From NCBI GenBank assembly GCA_963779325.1, contig CAVZXS010000037.1:372001-436000 (forward strand): a stretch of DNA of 64,000 bases, written 5' to 3'. The notes under the pieces are model-generated. The model was not told the origin of the DNA. It worked only from the letters and a program-made list of their open reading frames with translations, and did not search any database. A program made the position numbers and the translations under genes. Positions within the stretch are counted from its first letter, which is position 1; each line of letters starts with the position of its first letter. The stretch comes from CAVZXS01 sp963779325 (GTDB lineage Bacteria > Bacteroidota > Bacteroidia > Chitinophagales > Chitinophagaceae). Of the stretch, positions 34,641-42,600 are shown piece after piece.

Positions 34641-35177
34641 AAACTTTTTTTTAAGAACTATAATCTTCAACTTCAAACTGATGGGCCCTCCCGATAAAAT
34701 CGGGATGCTCTACCAACTGAGCTACGAGATCAAACTTTTTTTTAAGAACTATAATCTTCAACTTCAAACTGATGGGCCCTCCCGATAAAATCGGGATGCT
34801 CTACCAACTGAGCTACGAGATCAAACTTTTTTTAAGAACTATAATCTTCAACTTCAAACTGATGGGCCCTCCCGATAAAATCGGGATGCTCTACCAACTG
34901 AGCTACGAGATCAAACTTTTTTTTAAGAACTATAATCTTCAACTTCAAACTGATGGGCCCTCCCGATAAAATCGGGATGCTCTACCAACTGAGCTACGAG
35001 ATCATTATTTTTATTAAAGAACTATTTATTTTACTCAAAGCCCTCCCGATAAAATCGGGATGCTCTACCAACTGAGCTACGAGATCAAACTTTTTTTTAA
35101 GAACTATAATCTTCAACTTCAAACTGATGGGCCCTCCCGATAAAATCGGGATGCTCTACCAACTGAGCTACGAGATC
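34641..35177 (-). repeat. Tandem array of six tRNA-Lys 5' halves (about 91-bp period)
   Basis: 5'-half copies end (5' side, minus strand) at 34731, 34822, 34912, 35003, 35086 and 35177, each starting GATCTCGTAGCTCAGTTGG. Each then has TAGAGCATCCCGATTTTATC, the hairpin's 3' arm and GGGCCC. Each is followed not by a T arm but by a spacer (ATCAGTTTGAAGTTGAAGAT ... AAAGTTT) that leads into the next copy. Periods are 91, 91, 90, 91, 83 and 91 bp; the spacer at 35004-35039 is a diverged variant. The hairpin TCCCG-ATTTTAT-CGGGA is exactly 17 nt and would place TTT as anticodon, but no copy can close the acceptor or T stem, so none is a functional tRNA. Confidence 0.93.
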
Positions 35178-35202
35178 AAACCGCCGTTTTTTGAACGGAG
35201 TG

Positions 35203-35234
35203 CAAAAATAAGGGCTCGGCCCTACGATACCAAA
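35203..35234 (-). promoter_or_regulatory. Bacteroidota promoter for the tRNA-Lys array
   Basis: Minus strand: TTTG (35234-35231), exactly 20 nt, then TATTTTTG (35210-35203), matching the TTTG-N19-21-TAnnTTTG consensus. The start site would be near 35196, about 19 nt before the first tRNA half. No equally good promoter is seen in the spacers, so the intact tRNA is probably transcribed as the last part of a roughly 650-nt precursor. A GAACGG/CCGTTC-type hairpin (35182-35199) lies near the start. Confidence 0.75.
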
Positions 35235-35356
35235 AAAACTTAAGTCATTTATCAACAGGTTTTCAGCATTCTCCCCCTTATTCAACTCATCTATACTTGC
35301 ACGTCTTTTCTGTATTGAAATATTTTAAAGTAGGTTTGCACAATAACAGATTCGCT

Positions 35357-36168
35357 ATGGCTTTTAATTTCAGCAATAAAGTAGTCGTTGTAACGGGCGG
35401 TACAGATGGTATCGGTAAAGCATTGGTTGAGATATTGCTGCACCAGGGAGCCAAAGTAGCTACCTGCGGCAGAAATCATGATAAATTGTATCAACTGCAA
35501 TCGCAGTTTCCTTCTTCCTCATTACACACCATGATTTGCGATGTGAGCAACGAAAACGATTGTAAACGATTTATTGAAACAACTATCAAGTTTTTCGGCG
35601 GTATCGATGTATTAATTAATAACGCCGGTATTTCCATGAGAGCTTTGATAAAAGATGCCGCTACGGATGTAATCAGGAAAGTAATGGATATTAATTTTTA
35701 CGGCAGTGTATATTGTACCAAGTATGCGCTTGGATTCCATTATAGAAAAAAAAGGCGTGATTGTCGGGCGTGTCTTCCATAGCCGGTTACCGCGGTTTGC
35801 CCGGTCGCAGCGGCTACTCTGCCTCTAAGTTTGCTTTGCAGGGTTGGTTGGAAGCGATACGTACTGAACTAATGGACAGTGGCGTACACGTAATGTGGGT
35901 TTGCCCCGGCTTCACCGCTTCTAATATACGCAATGCCGCATTGGACAAAGATGCGCATTCGCATGGCGAAACACCGATGGATGAAGATAAGATGATGAGT
36001 TCCGAGGTATGTGCGCAACATATTTTAAAGGCCGTGTATAAAAGAAAAAGAACTTTAGTATTAACTTTTACCGGCAAAAGAACGGTTTTCCTTAATAAGT
36101 TTTTTCCGAAATTGGCGGACAGGTTGGTACATAAATTTTTTATGAAAAACGGAGAACTGATTAAGTGA
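35357..36168 (+). CDS. SDR family oxidoreductase (two frame-breaking insertions)
   Basis: From ATG 35357: MAFNFSNKVVVVTGGTDGIGKALVE (TGxxxGIG cofactor motif), DVLINNAGISMRALIKD (NNAG), then after a break VSSIAGYRGLPGRSGYSASKFALQGW (Ser and YxxxK catalytic residues), and a C-terminal basic tail. The two frames overlap at 35761-35782. Removing one G at 35732/35733 (CTTGGATTCC to CTTGATTCC) and one at 35766-35768 (GTCGGGCG to GTCGGCG) restores one protein of about 269 residues through DSIIEKKGVIVGVSSIAG. A classical NAD(P)-dependent short-chain dehydrogenase of unknown substrate. TAGGTTTG at 35331-35338 may be its -7 box. Confidence 0.87.
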
Positions 36169-36173
36169 GGTGT

Positions 36174-36197
36174 TAGTACTGAGTAATCAGTACTAAG
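36174..36197. repeat. Perfect short inverted repeat after the SDR gene
   Basis: TTAGTACTGA and TCAGTACTAA flank GTAA. It is followed by another degenerate unit (AAGTATTGAG). No T-tract follows, so terminator function is doubtful. The rest of 36169-36301 is non-coding. Confidence 0.6.
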
Positions 36198-36301
36198 TAT
36201 TGAGATAAAAGCAGCAGTTAATTTACTTTCAAAAATAGTTTGACTTACATAATTTCAATTCACCATTTTTCAAATTTATAATTCCACATTTTTATCAGCA
36301 A

Positions 36302-37129
36302 ATGCCTTTACTAACCCTTACCTCGGATATTGGTACACAGGACTACTTAGTAGGGGCCGCCAAAGCACAACTGCTGCAAATTAACAGCGGTTTCAACGTT
36401 GTAGATATATCTCACAACATTCCTCCGTTCAATTACTCACAAGCCGCCTATGTATGCCGAAACACTATTATCAATTTTCCTGATTATACCTATCATATAG
36501 TATTGGTAAATCTTTTTGAAAAAAAACCCGGGCAGTTGCTTTTGGCGTTTCACAATAATCAATATATCATTTGCGCCGATAATGGTTTACTCTCCATGAT
36601 TTTTGATGAGAAACCCGAGTTGGTTATAGGTATACCTTTTACCGGTAATGAAGAAAAAAACACATTGTATTTTGTACGGCAGGCGGGCCTTATTATTAAT
36701 AAATTGGTAAACGGCGAGTCCATCAAAAACATCGGCATTGAAGACCCTGTATATATGGAAAAATATGCCCTGAAACCCGTAGCGGAAGACGGTTACCTGG
36801 AAGGGCAAATAGTTTTCATAGATAATTTTGAAAACGTAATAGTAAATATTACCAGGGAGCTTTTTGAAAAAGAACGTAAAGGAAGAAATTTTAAAATTGC
36901 TTTTAAACGTGATGAGGTAATTGAAAAACTAAGTACTACTTATGCCGATGTACACGAAGGAGAAATATTGGCTTTTTTTAATACGGCCGGTTATCTTGAA
37001 ATCGCCATTAATAAAGGAAATGCCGCCGGTTTGTTGGGGCTAAAAAGTTATTCAGAAAAAAATCAGCAACTGTCCGGCATTATGCAAAACAGGCTGTTTT
37101 ACCAAACCGTCAGAGTTTATTTTGAATAA
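36302..37129 (+). CDS. SAM hydroxide adenosyltransferase / SAM hydrolase family protein (DUF62)
   Basis: 275 residues. The N-terminal domain has the family's LTLTSDIGTQDYLVGAAKAQL (TDFG..D-type motif), VVDISHNIPPFNYSQAAYV, HIVLVNLFEKKPGQLL, and IICADNGLLSMIF (the PDNG-like turn). The C-terminal beta domain follows (IVFIDNFENVIVNITRELFE, GEILAFFNTAGYLEIAINKGNAAGLLG). Family members split S-adenosylmethionine to adenosine and methionine using an activated water; fluorinase is a relative. No halogenase-specific insert is evident. Cytoplasmic. Confidence 0.88.
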   Translation: MPLLTLTSDIGTQDYLVGAAKAQLLQINSGFNVVDISHNIPPFNYSQAAYVCRNTIINFPDYTYHIVLVNLFEKKPGQLLLAFHNNQYIICADNGLLSMIFDEKPELVIGIPFTGNEEKNTLYFVRQAGLIINKLVNGESIKNIGIEDPVYMEKYALKPVAEDGYLEGQIVFIDNFENVIVNITRELFEKERKGRNFKIAFKRDEVIEKLSTTYADVHEGEILAFFNTAGYLEIAINKGNAAGLLGLKSYSEKNQQLSGIMQNRLFYQTVRVYFE

Positions 37130-37334
37130 GTTTCATTCCTCCGGTTATTGCTGCCATCTTTTTTTCTATGTTTAAAATCGATTGTTTTGTTTTCCCGGAT
37201 AAACCGTTTATCCGCAGGCCCTTAACCCTGCTGTAACAAAAACCTTAAATATGTAATTGGTAGCTTAAAAATGCCCTTGCTTCCCTATTTTTGCTACTCC
37301 CGATAAAACTACCGGGACCAAAATAACCCCTTAT

Positions 37335-40300
37335 ATGAACTTTAGAAAAGTTAACAACATTACAGGATGGATTGTATTCCTGATTGCATCTGCGGCGTAT
37401 ATTTTTACCAGGGAAACAGCGGGAAGCTTGTGGGATTGCGGCGAGTTTGTAGCGAGTGCTTATAAAGTACAAAACCCCCACCCGCCCGGTGCGCCAACTT
37501 TCGTGTTGATTGGTCGCTTCTTTATCATTCTGTTTGGCGCAGGCAACCCGGCAGGTGCGGTAAACCTGATGAGCGCCGTGGTTAGCGCTTTCACCATCTT
37601 GTTTCTTTTCTGGACCATCACGCACTTTGCACGTAAAATGTTTGTAGCGGTAGGCGAAGAGTTGAGCGGTCAGCAATTGTTTACAGTAATGGCCTCAGGC
37701 GTAGTGGGTGCATTAGCGTATACATTCAGCGATTCATTTTGGTTCAGTGCCGTTGAGGGTGAAGTGTATGCATTTTCATCTTTCTTTACCGCGTTGGTTT
37801 TTTGGGCTATGCTTAAATGGGAGCATGCCGATGAAAAAGCAGGCACGGATGCCGCCGGTCGCAGCAGGGCCGACAGGTGGATCGTTTTTCTTTTCTTTAT
37901 GATGGGTCTTTCCGTAGGAGTACACTTACTTAACTTATTAACCATACCGGCTATAGTAATGATTTACTATTTCAGAAGATATACGTACAGTTTAAAAGGA
38001 GCCATTATAGCATTTATTGCAGGTTGTATTATTGTAGGTATAGTGCAGGTAGGTATGATTCAATACACCATGAAAGGCGCCGGCTTGTTCGATATTTTTA
38101 TTGTAAATACATTCAGCCTTCCTTTCTTCAGCGGTTTTACATTATACTTCATCATACTGGCAGTCATTATTTGGTATGGTTTGCGTTTCAATGAAAAAAC
38201 ATTTACAAAGACAAAATTTACCGTTTGGCTTGCCGTACTTCTTTTGTTGTTATTAGTCCCTTTTTTCAATGCCTCAGAGTTTGGTATCGGCACTATTCTA
38301 AAAATCCTACTCGCTATAGGTATTGCGTTAATCGGTTTATTGGTAAAAAATAGTAAAGTTTTAAAAACCGTAAAGCTTGCGCTGTGGTGCTTTGCTTTTA
38401 TGCTGTTGGGCTACAGCACTTATTTAATTTCTATTATTCGTGCCAATGCCGATACGGCTATTGACATGAACGATGTAAGCGACCCCATAAGCCTTGTTTA
38501 TTATCTTGCCCGTGAGCAATACGGCAGCGCACCCATTGTGTACGGCCCTCATTTTTTAGCGCAACCTGCCGGTTTGAAAGAAAAAGAAATGCGTTATGTA
38601 AAATCAAACGATAAGTATATCGCTATCGGTCGCGATAAAGAATATGAATACGCTGACGGCATGCAGTTATTCCCGCGTATTTGGGATAACAGCAACGACC
38701 AAAATCATTTTGATTTTTATGTAGACTGGTTGGGCTTAGGCAATAAAGCAGATGATTACTATCAAATAACCAAAGCCGCCGAAGGACAAAGTTATGTAGA
38801 GGCCGTAAGTATGCGTACGCAACAAAAAAGAAGTATCGCCATTGATGAAAATTATGAAATAAGGGTTCGCCCCGGCCAGCAAGTAAGACCCGGCGAGAAT
38901 ATTGCCGTTCGTAAACCAACCTACGGCGATAACCTGGAATGGTTTATTACTTACCAAAACGGATTAATGTACTGGCGTTATTTAATGTGGAATTTCGCCG
39001 GTAAACAAAATGACATACAAGGCTACGGAAATTTAAGAGACGGGAATTGGATATCGGGAATCTCTTTTATTGATAATATACGATTGGGCGATCAGCAAAA
39101 AATGCCCGCTCTTTTGAAAAATAATAAAGCCAATAACAAGCTTTATTTAATACCTTTTATTTTAGCCATATTCGGTTGCGTTTATCATTTTATACGGCAC
39201 CGAAAAGATTGGTTTGTCAACTTTTTACTTTTCTTTTTTACCGGCTTCGCTATATTAATTTATTTAAACCAACCCGGCAATCAGCCGCGTGAGAGGGACT
39301 ACGCATTCGTAGGTTCTTTCTACGCCTTTGCCGTATGGATAGGTTTAGCCGTAGCATCGTTGGTAAAAATGGTAAGGGATCAGCAAAATAAAACTGATTT
39401 TACCAATACATTAATTTACGGATCATTATTGACTTTTGTAATAACCGCGTTGAGCACCTCTTATAACGGAGCGGCCGATTCTTTTCTTACTTCGGCATTA
39501 GTAACCGTTGTATACGCTGCTGTTTCAGCAGCCGCTTATTTTATCGTCAAAGCTGCTTCGTCAAACGGAAGTAATTTAAGAACAGCAAATATTACCGCCG
39601 CATTGATAGGTATGATAGCTCCATTGCTGATGGCCAAAGAAGAATTGGGCGATCATGATCGTAACGGTAAAAAAGTAGCGGTTGACCTTGCCAGGAATTA
39701 TTTGGAGAGTTGTGATAAGAATGCCATACTCTTTACTTTCGGCGATAATGATACCTACCCGCTCTGGTATGCGCAGGAAGTAGAAGGCGTGCGACCTGAT
39801 ATTCGCATTATCAACAACAGCTTATTGGGCATTGATTGGTATATTAATCAATTACGCTATAAAATAAATGAAAGCGATCCCGTAGATGTGATATGGGACG
39901 CCGATCAAATAGCAGGACACAAACGCGAAGCACTTTATTTTAAGCAAGACATAACAGACACGGAGTTTTATGACCTGTATGATTTTATGAAAAATGCGCT
40001 GGGTAAAAGAGATGCTGCAGGCCAGGATATTGATTTAACTATTGACAGCTACAGGATCCCTATCAGGCGATTCAGCTTGCCGGTAGATGCGAACCTGGTA
40101 AGAAAAAACGGAACGGTAAGCAGCAGTGACAGCGTAGTAAGTAAAATTAATTTTGAAGTAGGTAAAGGGTTGCTGCAACGCAACGACTTTGCCATGCTCA
40201 ATATTATTGCTGCCAATAACTGGAAACGTCCCATCTATTTTACATCGCCGTATGGTGAATTGGGCTTCGGGCAATATGTACGGCAGGACGGACTTAGCTT

Positions 40301-40931
40301 CCGATTGGTACCGGTAGCAGGCAAAGGCAATGCGGAAAACTGGGTAACAGCTCCCTTCAACACACAGCCGGCCAACCTTGATGCGATGTATAAAAATGTT
40401 TCGGAAAAATTTGAATTCACAAGTAAAAAAGGTGTGTACTTTGATGAGGAAAATCGTCATCATATTATTTCTATCCGCAATACCATGGCAAAAACAGCCG
40501 GCAACCTGGCCGATGCCAACCGCAAAGATGATGCTGCGAAAATATTGAACAAAGCTGAGCAGTTGATTCCTGAATCGGCCATGCCGTATGCCATGCCAAG
40601 CCGTTTGGGTATTTACCACAATTACTACGGATTGGTATACTTAGAAGCAGCTTACAAAGCAGGTAATAAAGATGTGGCGCAAAAAGTAAAAAAGCAAATC
40701 GCGGAATCGTTTAAACATGAGAAAGAATATTATGATTATATCATTGGTGAAAAAACTGAAAGAGCAGGCGATTTGGCAAATGACAGAAATACATTGGCGG
40801 AACAATTGCAAATGCTGGATGAAATAGAAAAGAAATATAACCCCGCGGCTACCGTTGCACCGCCTCCTGTGGAAACACCCGGAGGAGGAAAAATAGAAAC
40901 TAAAGCACCCGGGAAAGATTCTAACAAGTAA
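37335..40931 (+). CDS. DUF2723 multi-pass membrane protein (GT-C/PMT-like)
   Basis: 1198 residues. The start MNFRKVNNITGWIVFLIASAAYIFTRETAGSLWDCGEFVASAYKVQNPHPPGAP is the DUF2723 signature with conserved D-C-G-E-F. Ten or more membrane helices cover the first 750 residues (FIIILFGAGNPAGAV, WIVFLFFMMGLSVGVHL, AIIAFIAGCIIVGIVQV, and so on) and include NQPRERDYAFVGSFYAFAVW. The C-terminal 400 residues are soluble: LFTFGDNDTYPLWYAQEVEGVRPDIRIINNSLLGIDWY, then helical repeats and a Pro-rich tail. The fold resembles protein O-mannosyltransferases (GT-C); an envelope glycosylation role is family-based inference. Confidence 0.88.
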   Translation: MNFRKVNNITGWIVFLIASAAYIFTRETAGSLWDCGEFVASAYKVQNPHPPGAPTFVLIGRFFIILFGAGNPAGAVNLMSAVVSAFTILFLFWTITHFARKMFVAVGEELSGQQLFTVMASGVVGALAYTFSDSFWFSAVEGEVYAFSSFFTALVFWAMLKWEHADEKAGTDAAGRSRADRWIVFLFFMMGLSVGVHLLNLLTIPAIVMIYYFRRYTYSLKGAIIAFIAGCIIVGIVQVGMIQYTMKGAGLFDIFIVNTFSLPFFSGFTLYFIILAVIIWYGLRFNEKTFTKTKFTVWLAVLLLLLLVPFFNASEFGIGTILKILLAIGIALIGLLVKNSKVLKTVKLALWCFAFMLLGYSTYLISIIRANADTAIDMNDVSDPISLVYYLAREQYGSAPIVYGPHFLAQPAGLKEKEMRYVKSNDKYIAIGRDKEYEYADGMQLFPRIWDNSNDQNHFDFYVDWLGLGNKADDYYQITKAAEGQSYVEAVSMRTQQKRSIAIDENYEIRVRPGQQVRPGENIAVRKPTYGDNLEWFITYQNGLMYWRYLMWNFAGKQNDIQGYGNLRDGNWISGISFIDNIRLGDQQKMPALLKNNKANNKLYLIPFILAIFGCVYHFIRHRKDWFVNFLLFFFTGFAILIYLNQPGNQPRERDYAFVGSFYAFAVWIGLAVASLVKMVRDQQNKTDFTNTLIYGSLLTFVITALSTSYNGAADSFLTSALVTVVYAAVSAAAYFIVKAASSNGSNLRTANITAALIGMIAPLLMAKEELGDHDRNGKKVAVDLARNYLESCDKNAILFTFGDNDTYPLWYAQEVEGVRPDIRIINNSLLGIDWYINQLRYKINESDPVDVIWDADQIAGHKREALYFKQDITDTEFYDLYDFMKNALGKRDAAGQDIDLTIDSYRIPIRRFSLPVDANLVRKNGTVSSSDSVVSKINFEVGKGLLQRNDFAMLNIIAANNWKRPIYFTSPYGELGFGQYVRQDGLSFRLVPVAGKGNAENWVTAPFNTQPANLDAMYKNVSEKFEFTSKKGVYFDEENRHHIISIRNTMAKTAGNLADANRKDDAAKILNKAEQLIPESAMPYAMPSRLGIYHNYYGLVYLEAAYKAGNKDVAQKVKKQIAESFKHEKEYYDYIIGEKTERAGDLANDRNTLAEQLQMLDEIEKKYNPAATVAPPPVETPGGGKIETKAPGKDSNK

Positions 40932-40953
40932 TAATCAGTTTGATTCACCATAC

Positions 40954-40988
40954 TTAAAGCCCCTGCTAAAACAGGGGTTTTACTTTGA
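40954..40988 (+). terminator. Rho-independent terminator of the DUF2723 gene
   Basis: AAAGCCCCTG and CAGGGGTTTT flank CTAAAA, and the stem is followed by TACTTTG. It lies 25 bp after the stop codon. Confidence 0.85.
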
Positions 40989-41082
40989 ACTAAACAGCCT
41001 GCGATTTGTTATAGCAATTGTGCTACTGTACACTTTATCAACCATAAAATTTTATTTAGAAATAAAAATGTAAATTGCTAAG

Positions 41083-41103
41083 TACCGTTTAAGTTAAACG
41101 GTA
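41083..41103. promoter_or_regulatory. 21-bp perfect palindrome upstream of the VWA gene
   Basis: TACCGTTTAAGTTAAACGGT plus a final A: both halves are exact complements around a single G. It lies 42 bp before the VWA start in a 157-bp spacer after the DUF2723 terminator, where an operator would be expected. No second copy was noticed elsewhere in the window. Confidence 0.5.
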
Positions 41104-41144
41104 AAAATAGAACTCCGAATTAATAATTATACGTTTTACTAAAA

Positions 41145-42242
41145 ATGCTCGGACACCGCTTTATAAAATATGACCCCCGTGCTGAAGGCAAATCGAAGTT
41201 TGAACAGTTGCTTGATCTTTTTATGCAATTACTCACTTACACCAACGGCGATGTGGGCGAAGCCATGCAATGGATGAATGAATTAGACAAAAAATACGAG
41301 ATGACCGATGACGAATACGGCATGGGCGATTTTTTGGATGACCTGAAACAAAAAGGATACATTACGGAGGACAACCAAAAAGGTGAAATAAAAATTACAC
41401 CCAAAACCGAACAGGGCATACGTAAAAAAAGCCTCGAAGAAATTTTCGGTAAACTCAAGAAAACAAAACAGGGCAACCATCAAACTTTTAAACCCGGGCA
41501 GGGCGATGAAGTAAACCCTGAAACAAGGCAGTTTCAGTTTGGCGATATGCTTGAGCAAATAGATTTTACCGAAAGTATCCGTAATGCGCAAATCAACCAC
41601 GGAGTGGAAAGTTTTATGATGCAGGAAGATGATTTAACAATTCGTGAAACAGATTTTAAATCGCAGACATCAACCGTGCTCATGATTGATATTTCTCACT
41701 CCATGATTTTATACGGAGAGGACAGGATAACGCCGGCGAAAAAAGTAGCGATGGCTTTGAGTGAATTAATTAAAACAAAATATCCGAAGGATACACTGGA
41801 CATCGTAGTATTTGGCAATGATGCATGGCCCATCGAAGTAAAAGACCTTCCCTATTTGCAGGTTGGCCCTTATCATACTAATACCGTAGCCGGTTTGGAA
41901 CTGGCGATGGATACATTAAGAAGAAGAAAAAATCCGAACAAACAAATATTTATGATTACCGACGGTAAACCTACCTGTTTGAAAATAGGTAAGCGGTATT
42001 ATAAAAACAGTTTCGGTCTTGACCGAAAAGTAGTAAACCGATGTATGAATCTGGCGGCGCAGTGCAAAAAAAATAAAATACCGATTACTACTTTTATGAT
42101 TGCTACCGATCCTTACCTGCAACGGTTTGTACAGGAGTTTACCGAAATGAATCACGGTAAAGCTTTTTTTGCCAGTTTGGATAAATTAGGCGCCTTTATA
42201 TTTAAAGATTTTGAATCAGGAAAAAGGAAGACAGTGTATTAG
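41145..42242 (+). CDS. VWA (von Willebrand factor A) domain protein, BchD/CoxE-like
   Basis: 365 residues. The N-terminal 170 residues are helical and charged (FEQLLDLFMQLLTYTNGDVGEAMQWMNELDKKYEM). The VWA domain follows: TVLMIDISHSMILYGEDRITPAKK with the DxSxS MIDAS motif, the Thr in TNTVAGLELAMDTLRR, and the third MIDAS Asp in IFMITDGKPTC. No signal or membrane segment, so cytoplasmic. It is paired with the AAA+ gene 358 bp downstream; MoxR-type AAA+/VWA pairs act as chaperones or metal-insertion motors. The target is unknown here. Confidence 0.87.
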   Translation: MLGHRFIKYDPRAEGKSKFEQLLDLFMQLLTYTNGDVGEAMQWMNELDKKYEMTDDEYGMGDFLDDLKQKGYITEDNQKGEIKITPKTEQGIRKKSLEEIFGKLKKTKQGNHQTFKPGQGDEVNPETRQFQFGDMLEQIDFTESIRNAQINHGVESFMMQEDDLTIRETDFKSQTSTVLMIDISHSMILYGEDRITPAKKVAMALSELIKTKYPKDTLDIVVFGNDAWPIEVKDLPYLQVGPYHTNTVAGLELAMDTLRRRKNPNKQIFMITDGKPTCLKIGKRYYKNSFGLDRKVVNRCMNLAAQCKKNKIPITTFMIATDPYLQRFVQEFTEMNHGKAFFASLDKLGAFIFKDFESGKRKTVY

Positions 42243-42251
42243 AAGTATCCT

Positions 42252-42406
42252 GTTCTCCGCCGCGGCGGAGAACTTATATCTGAAAATTCTACCGTATAAA
42301 ATTATTTCTAATAAGGAAAGCAACAAACCCCGAAGGGGTAAAATATAAATAGCACCGGGTGTAACCCGGTGATTAAAAAAAAGAATAATCGAGCCCCGTA
42401 GGGGTG
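42252..42406. repeat. REP-like palindromes between the VWA and AAA+ genes
   Basis: A 22-bp perfect palindrome GTTCTCCGCCGCGGCGGAGA(AC) at 42252-42273 follows the VWA stop by 9 bp. Three small hairpins come next: CCCCGAAGGGG (about 42330), CACCGGGTGTAACCCGGTG (about 42353), CCCCGTAGGGG (about 42394). The remaining part of 42407-42600 has no gene and should contain the AAA+ leader. Confidence 0.7.
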
Positions 42407-42600
42407 AAATATGTAAGTTGAGTTATGTGTGTCAAAAAATAGCTGAAAGCTTTAATAACTCAGACCGAAAAAAAATGAAACAATACCTTCTTTTTTAAAA
42501 TTGAAAAATTGATTTGTCAAGTGCTGAATAAAATTACAAAAAGTACAAGAGTGCGACGCCACAAAAGTTAAATAGTAATACAAAAGCTGATAACATAAAA

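Noticed and set aside
34109..34969. Other open frames across the tRNA array
   Set aside because: They are read-through of tRNA and spacer repeats in other frames (for example two copies of the same 25-residue string).
34641..35177. Regular repeats spaced at 91 bp resembling a CRISPR array
   Set aside because: The repeat is tRNA-derived and the intervening segments are the same spacer copied over and over, not unique; there are no cas genes.
34683..35177. Six additional tRNA-Lys genes
   Set aside because: None has a T arm or 3' acceptor strand; only the copy at 34568-34640 folds as a tRNA.
35297..36168. Programmed ribosomal frameshift in the SDR gene
   Set aside because: Two separate shifts are needed, no slippery heptamer precedes either point, and the same +1 insertion pattern recurs in unrelated genes.
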